Of a stretch of 13,006 bases of DNA, positions 7,208-13,006 are shown in pieces. Within the stretch, counting starts at the first letter, position 1; every line of letters starts with the position of its first letter. The notes beneath the pieces were generated by a model. That model ran no database searches, was not told where the DNA came from, and was given only the letters and a program-made list of their open reading frames with translations. A program made the position numbers and the translations under genes. Origin of the DNA: Gemmatimonadota bacterium (GTDB lineage Bacteria > Gemmatimonadota > Gemmatimonadetes > Gemmatimonadales > Gemmatimonadaceae); NCBI GenBank assembly GCA_947457715.1, contig CANGXK010000030.1:1-13006 (forward strand). Direction: 5' to 3'.

Positions 7208-10200
7208 CTAGCGGCCTTGCTTGAGCACGCTGAACGCGCCGAACACCGCGAGGGGCAGCGGCACATCGAGCGTCCAGAAAATCGACATGGGGCGCTCGCC
7301 GGATACGTCGGTGGGCTTTGCCACGCGCACGCCACCACAGGCGACGAAGGCGTGCTGCGGCGTCTCTCGCACGAAGAGTTGGAAGGTCCAGCCGTTCGTG
7401 GCGCTTTCGATGTAGCGCCGACCCGCCGACGTGTTCGGACCTGCCGAGTTCTGCGTTTCCCAATGAAAGCGCGTCGGGCTGACGGCGTAGTCGTGATACG
7501 CGACCTGATCGCGAAACCCGTCGGACTTGTCGAGCGTCACAAACATCACCTCGACTCTTCGATCCTGAAGACGCAGGACGCCTTCGCGGGAAGCCGGACG
7601 GGCTGTGGCCGTGTGCAGGCCGATCGCGGTAAGAATCTCACGGCGCTCGTATCGCGCGTGCAGAACTAGGGGGACATCGTCGAATCCCGGAATGGGTCGT
7701 GCGGTGACGCGGCTTCTCGACTCGAGGACGTCGGCCAGCTCGCTCAACTCTGCTCGCACATGCGGTTGGCCGTCGAGCTTTGCCGACAATGCGTCAAACG
7801 AATGATTGCCTGCGTGCTCGACTTGATACGTGAGCATTTGCGCCCGCAGCCGCTCCGTCGTGCTTCCCGGCGAGTACGTCCCTCCAGCTTCCGCGACTCT
7901 CCGAATGACGCCGATCTGTGCGGGATCGTCTACGTGCAGCAGATGGCGAAGTGAACGCGACGTGAGTGCCTCAGGCTCGCTGGCCTCGTCGCGTGGAATC
8001 AAGCCTGCGGCGCGGCGCAGCGACGTCCAGCCGCTGGGTGTCGCGTCGCGATAGATCTCGGATATTTCGATGTCCTGATCGTGCAAAAAGTCGGCGAGCC
8101 GCACGGATACGCGCCCCGTCATCGCGGCATAGCTCTGCAGTTCATTGCGCAGTCGTCCCCACGTTTGCTGTGCGGCTGACCGGAGATTCGCGAGCACACG
8201 ATCACGCGCTTGTGCTTCAAGATGGATATGACATCCACTGGGCAAGGTCGAGAAACCCTCCTCGAGTCCCATCAGTACTTCGCGTCGGCTCAGGCCCGTG
8301 ACCGACGATATCAGTTTGTCGAATCGGAAGTCCGACCGATGGCGTCCGACGAAGTCGAGGACGAGGCAGCTAGTCTTGCCGTCGTGGAGGCGAAGCCCGC
8401 GTCCCAACTGTTGCTGGAACACTAGGGCGCTTTGCGTCGGGCGAAGAAATAGCAGGGTGTCGGCGCTTGGAATGTCGACGCCTTCGTTGTACAAGTCGAC
8501 GGTGACGATCGCGCAGATTTCACCGCGCGCGAGGCGTTGCGGCGCCTCTCTCCGTTCTACGTCTGACGAGTCGCCGGTGAGACACACGACCGGCAGTCCT
8601 GCCTTTTCGAACTGCTCCGTCATGAACCGCGCATGATTCACGGAGACGCAGAAGACGATGGCCTTCGTTGCTCGCGCATCGCCGGACAGTCGATTCCACT
8701 CGTGAATCACCATACGGGCGCGCACATGATTGCCCGTGAGTAGCCTGTCCAGCGCCGCCGTCTCACCGGCGCCGTTCCACTGCACGTCCGAGAAGTCGGT
8801 CTCGTCGTTGCATCCGAAGTATTCGAACGGTGACAGCAACTGAAGATCCAGTGCTTGCCACAGTCGAAGCTCGGCAGCGGGCGCCCCATCCGGTCGCGAA
8901 TTGAAATACGTCGCGATCGGTACGCCATCGGTGCGCTCTGGCGTAGCCGTCAGGCCCAGCAAGAGCTTGGGCTGCACGCTGCGCGCGAGGGCGTCAAACT
9001 GTGGCGCGGCGATGCGATGGCATTCGTCGATGACGACGGTGTGCCAATGTGTGGCACCCATTCGTTCGACGATTCGCTGCGATGTCAGGCTTTGAATGCT
9101 GGCAAACAGGTGGTCGAAGGAATTCGGCTGTTGTCCGCCAACCAGCGTTGCCCCAAAGCTGTAGTCGCGGAGTACCGCACGGTATGTGGTGAGCGCTTGC
9201 GACAGCAGCTCTTCCCGGTGCGCCACAAAGAGCAGTCGCGGCCGCGAGCCCGCTGCGCGCACTTGCTCTTTGTAGTCGAGCGCCGCCATGACGGTCTTTC
9301 CGGTGCCGGTTGCCGCAACGAGCAGGTTTCGGGTTCTCCCGTGTGCCCGTTCAAATGCCAGCTGTTCGAGAATGTCCGTTTGGTACTGCTTTGCCGTGAT
9401 GTCGAATAGCACGGGCACGCTTTCATCGGCGCGTCCCGTCTCTTTCGCGAGAGCCCGGGCAAGCGTACGATGCGAGTCGGCATCATCCGGATCGTACCGA
9501 GAGAACTCATTGTCTTCCCAGAGTGTCTCGAAATGCGCCTTCGCCCGTTCGAAAATGACACGCTGGGTGTGTTCCGTGAGCTTGACGGTCCACTCCAAGC
9601 CTCCCAGCAGCGCCGCGCCCGAGAGATTGGCGCTCCCGATGTAGGCCGAACCAAATCCGGTGGCGCGATGGAAGATCCAAGCCTTCGCGTGTAGGCGCGT
9701 ACGTCGCCCGTCCAGGGACACTTTCACTTCACATCCCGTGAGTCGAGCGAGCATGTCCAGCGCGACCTGTTCCGTTGCTCCGGTGTAGGTCGTTGTCAAT
9801 ACGCGTATGCGCGTCCGCCCCACACCGCTCGCATCCGGCGCCGTCGCACGCTGCAACACCTCCATCAGCTTTCGCACCCCAGACACGGTGATGAAGCTGA
9901 CCAAAATGTCGATCTGATCGCAGTCGGTCGCCTCGCGCTGAATTTCGTGGTACAGCGATGGGGAAGCTTTCGCCGCCGTGAACAGCCACGGTGCGGCGAG
10001 ACCGGTCTCGGGCAGGCGCGCTTCCTCCCCGCCCACGCGGATCGCGCGCAGCCTTCGAGCTGGTGTTTGTGGAAGCACGATGGCGTCGCGCCCATCGCCG
10101 CTCATCTGCTGGCGAAGGTGCAACAGTACGCCGTTCACGAGCTCCAACTGCTTGAGCAGCGAATCGCGTGGGTCGGTTTCGAACGACTCCAGCAGTCGTG

Positions 10201-10348
10201 ACATCGTGTTCGACAAGAGGTCGAGCAGCGGGCCGGCCGCTTCTCCGCTGGCGAGTTCGTCCGTTTGTGCGGCATCGCCCATCGTGTTCAGTCGCGCGGC
10301 CAACTCCTCAGTCACGAGCTGATCATACAGGCCAATAGGTAAGCTCAT
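7208..10348 (-). CDS. PLD/HKD domain-SF2 helicase-DUF3427 fusion protein
   Basis: Large (1046 aa) DNA- or RNA-acting protein with nuclease-like and helicase modules. Residues about 125-285 form a phospholipase-D-like domain with LHAKAWIFHR (219-228; H220, K222) and YIGSANLSGA (236-245; N241); the Asp of classical HxKx4D is replaced by His227. The SF2 helicase follows: Walker A AATGTGKT (345-352), DECH (441-444), TATP (467-470), the NEGVDIPSAD region (621-630) and motif VI QQLGRGLR (646-653). The C-terminal part (about 750-1035), with FHWETQN (961-967) and LFVRET (991-996), resembles DUF3427, of unknown function. All core ATPase motifs are intact. Its ATG at 10348 overlaps the NUDIX stop as ATGA, so the two genes are co-translated. 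Proteins of this architecture are generally thought to serve in phage defence or DNA processing; activity here is inferred. Confidence 0.9.
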   Translation of the reverse strand: MSLPIGLYDQLVTEELAARLNTMGDAAQTDELASGEAAGPLLDLLSNTMSRLLESFETDPRDSLLKQLELVNGVLLHLRQQMSGDGRDAIVLPQTPARRLRAIRVGGEEARLPETGLAAPWLFTAAKASPSLYHEIQREATDCDQIDILVSFITVSGVRKLMEVLQRATAPDASGVGRTRIRVLTTTYTGATEQVALDMLARLTGCEVKVSLDGRRTRLHAKAWIFHRATGFGSAYIGSANLSGAALLGGLEWTVKLTEHTQRVIFERAKAHFETLWEDNEFSRYDPDDADSHRTLARALAKETGRADESVPVLFDITAKQYQTDILEQLAFERAHGRTRNLLVAATGTGKTVMAALDYKEQVRAAGSRPRLLFVAHREELLSQALTTYRAVLRDYSFGATLVGGQQPNSFDHLFASIQSLTSQRIVERMGATHWHTVVIDECHRIAAPQFDALARSVQPKLLLGLTATPERTDGVPIATYFNSRPDGAPAAELRLWQALDLQLLSPFEYFGCNDETDFSDVQWNGAGETAALDRLLTGNHVRARMVIHEWNRLSGDARATKAIVFCVSVNHARFMTEQFEKAGLPVVCLTGDSSDVERREAPQRLARGEICAIVTVDLYNEGVDIPSADTLLFLRPTQSALVFQQQLGRGLRLHDGKTSCLVLDFVGRHRSDFRFDKLISSVTGLSRREVLMGLEEGFSTLPSGCHIHLEAQARDRVLANLRSAAQQTWGRLRNELQSYAAMTGRVSVRLADFLHDQDIEISEIYRDATPSGWTSLRRAAGLIPRDEASEPEALTSRSLRHLLHVDDPAQIGVIRRVAEAGGTYSPGSTTERLRAQMLTYQVEHAGNHSFDALSAKLDGQPHVRAELSELADVLESRSRVTARPIPGFDDVPLVLHARYERREILTAIGLHTATARPASREGVLRLQDRRVEVMFVTLDKSDGFRDQVAYHDYAVSPTRFHWETQNSAGPNTSAGRRYIESATNGWTFQLFVRETPQHAFVACGGVRVAKPTDVSGERPMSIFWTLDVPLPLAVFGAFSVLKQGR

Positions 10349-10734
10349 TCATCATGTCCGAGAAAGTTTACGAAGCGCGCATCGCTCGGGGCGAGTTCGT
10401 ATGCGGTCATTTCGTGTCGAGATGCCCACGCGAGTGCCGCGTGCTCGATACAGAGGGGCTCTCCCCTGATGCCGACGGGGAGAAATGCAATGACGAATGG
10501 CGAGTCGGGATCTGAGGCCAAGAAGAGTGCGTCTCCGACAGCCGACACCTCGACGCCGAGTTCCTCGGCCAGCTCTCGAGTGATCGCCTGCTCGTCAGTC
10601 TCGCCGGCTTCGCACTTGCCGCCGGGAAACTCCCAGAGGCCGCCGTGGCGCTTGTGGGACGGACGTTGGCATATCAGAAAACGGTCGCCATCACGAATCA
10701 CCGCCGCGACCACACGCTGCTGAATCGTTGTCAT
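10345..10734 (-). CDS. NUDIX hydrolase, MutT-like nucleoside triphosphate pyrophosphohydrolase
   Basis: Small (129 aa) NUDIX enzyme likely to hydrolyse a (d)NTP or another nucleoside diphosphate derivative. The full NUDIX box is present as G39-x5-E45-x7-R53-E54-L55-x-E57-E58-x-G60-V61, preceded by LWEFPGGK (33-40), the usual MutT lead-in. The N-terminal VVAAVIRDGDRFLICQRP strand-loop-strand (8-25) is also typical of MutT and (deoxy)NTP pyrophosphohydrolases. The start is taken as the ATG at 10734; a TTG three codons upstream (10743) is possible. It is the first gene of a two-gene minus-strand operon with the PLD-helicase (4-nt stop/start overlap). That tight coupling suggests it works with the helicase, for example by clearing or modifying nucleotides, rather than as a general MutT housecleaner; this is inference. 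Confidence 0.9.
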   Translation of the reverse strand: MTTIQQRVVAAVIRDGDRFLICQRPSHKRHGGLWEFPGGKCEAGETDEQAITRELAEELGVEVSAVGDALFLASDPDSPFVIAFLPVGIRGEPLCIEHAALAWASRHEMTAYELAPSDARFVNFLGHDE

Positions 10735-10885
10735 TACGCCCAAGGTGCATTCGCGATCGCCTTACCGCCAGGGTCGGTGGCGTTCGCTCGATGCGCTCGA
10801 ATGATACGGTGACCGCTCTTCTGGTGAGACGTATTGAGCAGGTCGGTCACACCATCCAGCGACTCTTTGCCCTGAGGTCGTTGCG
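10735..10885. promoter_or_regulatory. Divergent intergenic region between the NUDIX operon and the DUF4160 gene
   Basis: About 150 bases that must hold both divergent promoters. On the minus strand, TATCAT (10806-10801) is a good -10 match without a clear -35. On the plus strand, GTGACC (10809-10814) and TATTGA (10832-10837) are 17 nt apart but weak. A tandem repeat of CGCTCGATG (10785-10793) and CGCTCGAATG (10794-10803) lies just before the minus-strand -10 candidate and could bind a regulator. No ORF of its own was recognised. Confidence 0.3.
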
Positions 10886-11143
10886 ATGCCAGTAATCAGT
10901 CGCTTTCTAGGTATAACCGTGGTGATGTACTACCGCGATCACGCGCCGCCGCACTTTCACGCGACCTATGGCGAGTCCGAGGTTACGGTCGAGATAGAAA
11001 CCGGCGCCGTCGCTGGTCGATTTCCGCGCCGTCCGCTGGCATTGCTGCTTGAATGGTGGGATTATTCACGTGATGATCTCAGGGCTAACTGGGACCGGGC
11101 TCGACTCGGCCTCCCCGTGGTCCCCATCGCTCCATGGGAATAG
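10886..11143 (+). CDS. DUF4160-family protein, TA-like partner
   Basis: An 85-aa protein matching the DUF4160 family over its whole length: MPVISRFLGITVVMYYRDH (1-19), the His-rich HAPPHFHATYGE (19-30) and PRRPLALLLEWW (47-58), then RANWDRARLGLPVVPIAPWE (66-85). The biochemical function is unknown. DUF4160 genes are commonly found directly beside DUF2442 genes, and such pairs resemble toxin-antitoxin modules in size and arrangement. A Shine-Dalgarno-like TGAGGT (GAGG at 10874-10877) sits 8 nt before the ATG at 10886, unusually clear for this window. The DUF2442 gene begins 4 nt after the stop. The family match is firm; the TA role is inferred, and which member would be toxic is not visible. 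Confidence 0.85.
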   Translation: MPVISRFLGITVVMYYRDHAPPHFHATYGESEVTVEIETGAVAGRFPRRPLALLLEWWDYSRDDLRANWDRARLGLPVVPIAPWE

Positions 11144-11147
11144 GCAT

Positions 11148-11414
11148 ATGTCCGTCATCGTCCCCGCCATTCTCCACGTCACCGACGCACGCGTCCTTCC
11201 CGCGTACCAGCTCTGGCTCCGCTTCAATGACGGCGCCGAGGGTATCGCCGATCTGCGCCACGATCTCGAGGCACCCGTCTTCGAGCCGCTCAAGGATACC
11301 GCCCACTTCGCCGCCGGCCGGCTCGACGCGATGCTGCACACGGTCGTCTGGCCCTGTGGCGCCGACTTCGCGCCCGAGTTCCTGCGCTCGCGCATCACTG
11401 CCGCGAGCGCCTGA
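11148..11414 (+). CDS. DUF2442-family protein, partner of DUF4160
   Basis: An 88-aa protein of the DUF2442 family. Characteristic elements are LWLRFNDGAEGIADLR (22-37), PVFEPLKD (43-50) and the C-terminal TVVWPCGADFAPEFLRSR (65-82), with the WPxGADxAPEFL motif strongly conserved in this family. The start is the ATG at 11148, 4 nt after the DUF4160 stop; an upstream in-frame ATG lies inside the DUF4160 gene and would add a tail not seen in the family. The function is unknown; by analogy with other compact two-gene pairs it may bind DNA or neutralise its partner. It is convergent with the S9 peptidase gene, with 23 nt between stops and no obvious terminator hairpin in that gap. Confidence 0.85.
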   Translation: MSVIVPAILHVTDARVLPAYQLWLRFNDGAEGIADLRHDLEAPVFEPLKDTAHFAAGRLDAMLHTVVWPCGADFAPEFLRSRITAASA

Positions 11415-11437
11415 CGCCCGGAGCTCCCACAAACGCC

Positions 11438-13006
11438 CTACTGCGTCACCCCCATCAAGTACTTCGCATACCACCCCACATACCGGTCATACCGGTCCTT
11501 CACGAAACTCGGCCGCGTAATCCCGTGGAACTGTCCGGGATACACGATCATCTGCGTCGGCACGCCGAGTGACTTGAGCGCCTGATACATCTGCTCGCCG
11601 CCGGCGATGGGGACGTTGAAGTCCTTCTCGCCGCCCAGGAACATCGTGGGCGTGGTGATGCGGTCGGCGTGCCAGAAGGGATACGACAGCTTCTCCCACA
11701 GCTTCGGATTCTTCCACGGCGCGCCGAGTTCGTTTTCGTACTGGTAGATGTACTGGTCGCTGCCGTACATCGTGGTTTGCAGCGCGCTGCCGGCGCCGCT
11801 GGTGGCGGCCTTGAAGCGCGAGGTGGTGGCGATGGTGTAGTCGGTGAGAATGCCGCCGTAGCTCCAGCCGCCGATGCCCATGCGCGTGGTATCCACGACG
11901 CCCGTGGCGATCACGTGATCCACGCCGGCCATCAGATCCTGCACTTCCTTGTTGCCCCAGTCAGCGAAGATGGCCTTCTTCCACGCCTGACCACGTCCCG
12001 AGCTGCCGCGATAGTTCACCGCCAGCACGAGATAGCCGTTGGCGGCGAACAGTTCGCGCTCGAACGAGAACGCGTGCTGATCCTGTCCGTTCGGGCCGCC
12101 ATGAATGCGCAGCATGAGCGGATACTTCTTGCTCGCATCAAAGCCGGCCGGCTTCACCAGCAGGGCGCCCACGGTGAGTCCGTCCTTGTTCTTGAACTGC
12201 ACGTCTTCGGTGGTGCCCAGCGACAGCGCGGTGAAGATCGAGTCGTTCACATGCGTGAGCGCCCGCAGTGCCCCGTTCTCGAAGGCGTACACTTCGCCCG
12301 AGCGAGTCGCGATCGCGGTGTTCAACACCACACGGCCCGTGGATGACGCATCGTACGACGACACGGTGCGCCGTCCATCGAGCACGCGCGTCACCGCACC
12401 GCCGACAACCGGCACGGCGGCGAGATGTACCGCGCGGTCATCGCCCAGCAGGAAGCGCAACGTCTTGCCGTCGGCACTCCACGACAAGCCGCTTACATCG
12501 CGGTCCAGCGACGCAGCCACCAGTCGCGCCGCTCCACCCGCGCTCGGCACCACCGCGATCGTGTTCTGCGTGTACGCCGACAGCTGCGGCTCGCTCCCCT
12601 GCAGATACGCGATGAACTGCCCATCGGGGCTCCACACCGGATTGGCGTCGGGGCCGCTCCACGTGGTGAGCTTCACCGGCGTGGCGCCTGGCGCGGCGTC
12701 AACCACGTAGAGGTCGGCGTTGTTGGTGCGATCGGGATCGGTGCCGGTACGCTCGCTCACGAACACAAGGCGCTTGCCGTCGGGCGACCAGCGCACCGAC
12801 TGATCGTCGAAGTCGCCGGTCGTGATCTGCACGGCCTTCTTGGTGGCGACATCCACGATGTACACATGATCGCGCAGACGATCGAGATAGCCGGTGTTGT
12901 CGCGCTTGAAGGCGTAGCGATCGAGCACGATCGGCTTCGGGTTCTTCGTCTTCAGCGAATCGGGTTTCGACTCTTCGGGGTCGGGATCGTGCGATACCAC
13001 GGCCAA
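11438..13006 (-). CDS. S9-family prolyl oligopeptidase-like serine peptidase, 5'-truncated
   Basis: Alpha/beta-hydrolase peptidase of the S9 family (DPP-IV, acylaminoacyl peptidase or POP-like), acting on small peptides and often exported in Gram-negative bacteria. The gene runs off the right edge; 522 C-terminal residues are visible and the N-terminus, including any signal peptide, is missing. Residues about 45-260 are a WD40-like/PD40 beta-propeller with repeats such as VRWSPDGKRLVFVS (71-84) and PVWSPDGQFIAYL (123-135). The catalytic domain has IHGGPNGQ (301-308), NYRGSSGRG (331-339), the nucleophile S382 in GGWSYGG, D462 in GGEKDFNVP and H494 in GQFHGI, so the Ser-Asp-His triad is complete. 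The subfamily and substrate cannot be fixed without the N-terminus. It looks like an ordinary resident gene and probably marks the right edge of the accessory segment. Confidence 0.93.
   Translation of the reverse strand: MAVVSHDPDPEESKPDSLKTKNPKPIVLDRYAFKRDNTGYLDRLRDHVYIVDVATKKAVQITTGDFDDQSVRWSPDGKRLVFVSERTGTDPDRTNNADLYVVDAAPGATPVKLTTWSGPDANPVWSPDGQFIAYLQGSEPQLSAYTQNTIAVVPSAGGAARLVAASLDRDVSGLSWSADGKTLRFLLGDDRAVHLAAVPVVGGAVTRVLDGRRTVSSYDASSTGRVVLNTAIATRSGEVYAFENGALRALTHVNDSIFTALSLGTTEDVQFKNKDGLTVGALLVKPAGFDASKKYPLMLRIHGGPNGQDQHAFSFERELFAANGYLVLAVNYRGSSGRGQAWKKAIFADWGNKEVQDLMAGVDHVIATGVVDTTRMGIGGWSYGGILTDYTIATTSRFKAATSGAGSALQTTMYGSDQYIYQYENELGAPWKNPKLWEKLSYPFWHADRITTPTMFLGGEKDFNVPIAGGEQMYQALKSLGVPTQMIVYPGQFHGITRPSFVKDRYDRYVGWYAKYLMGVTQ

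Noticed and set aside
10735..10743. TTG start for the NUDIX gene
   Set aside because: It adds only three residues and has no better ribosome site than the ATG at 10734; kept as an alternative only.
11049..11147. Upstream in-frame start for the DUF2442 gene
   Set aside because: It lies within the DUF4160 gene and adds 33 residues that do not fit the family; the ATG at 11148 does.
11415..11437. GGAGCTCC palindrome (11420-11427) as a bidirectional terminator between DUF2442 and the S9 peptidase
   Set aside because: It has no loop and no T-tract on either strand, so it cannot form a terminator hairpin.
11669..12346. Plus-strand open frame of 225 codons opposite the S9 peptidase
   Set aside because: It is antisense to an intact catalytic domain and has no recognisable features.
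1..13006. CRISPR array, tRNA or rRNA genes
   Set aside because: No regularly spaced repeats and no cloverleaf or rRNA-like sequence were recognised by eye; a covariance-model scan would settle small RNAs.

Overview
This is a high-GC bacterial window holding ten protein genes, two of them cut by the window edges. The mix of a SusC/RagA-type TonB receptor with a SusD/RagB-type lipoprotein, an S9 prolyl-oligopeptidase-like peptidase, strongly GC-biased coding and few clear Shine-Dalgarno sites suggests Gemmatimonadota rather than the usually AT-richer Bacteroidota. This is an inference from gene content; no rRNA or other phylogenetic marker is present.

Layout: (1) 1-4023, plus strand: the 3' part of a susC-like receptor gene and, 5 nt later, a susD-like lipoprotein gene, closed by a GC-rich hairpin and then a clear intrinsic terminator (4030-4123). 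Together they should form an outer-membrane uptake complex for an unknown polymer or oligomer. (2) 4192-4922: a VapBC toxin-antitoxin pair (AbrB-fold antitoxin, PIN-domain toxin) overlapping by 4 nt, with repeated TGGCA/TGCCA half-sites upstream. (3) 5001-5645: a DoxX-like membrane protein. (4) 5702-7207, plus strand: an AAA+/STAND-type ATPase with a C-terminal DUF234-like PD-(D/E)XK domain. An AT-rich hairpin element covers its first start codon. (5) 7208-10734, minus strand: a NUDIX hydrolase gene followed, with a 4-nt ATGA overlap, by a 1046-aa protein joining a PLD/HKD domain, an SF2 helicase and a DUF3427-like region. This pair converges on the ATPase gene with no base between the stop codons. 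(6) 10886-11414, plus strand: a DUF4160-DUF2442 pair, resembling a toxin-antitoxin module. (7) 11438-13006, minus strand: the C-terminal part of an S9 peptidase.

The stretch from about 4.2 to 11.4 kb collects conflict-type genes (VapBC, ATPase-nuclease, PLD-helicase with NUDIX, DUF4160/DUF2442) between nutrient-uptake and peptidase genes. It reads as a small defence or genome-stability island. The most promising poorly described unit is the NUDIX/PLD-helicase-DUF3427 operon, possibly with the facing ATPase-nuclease. No integrase, transposase, tRNA, CRISPR array or flanking repeat marking an island boundary was seen. No gap between genes exceeds 170 bases.
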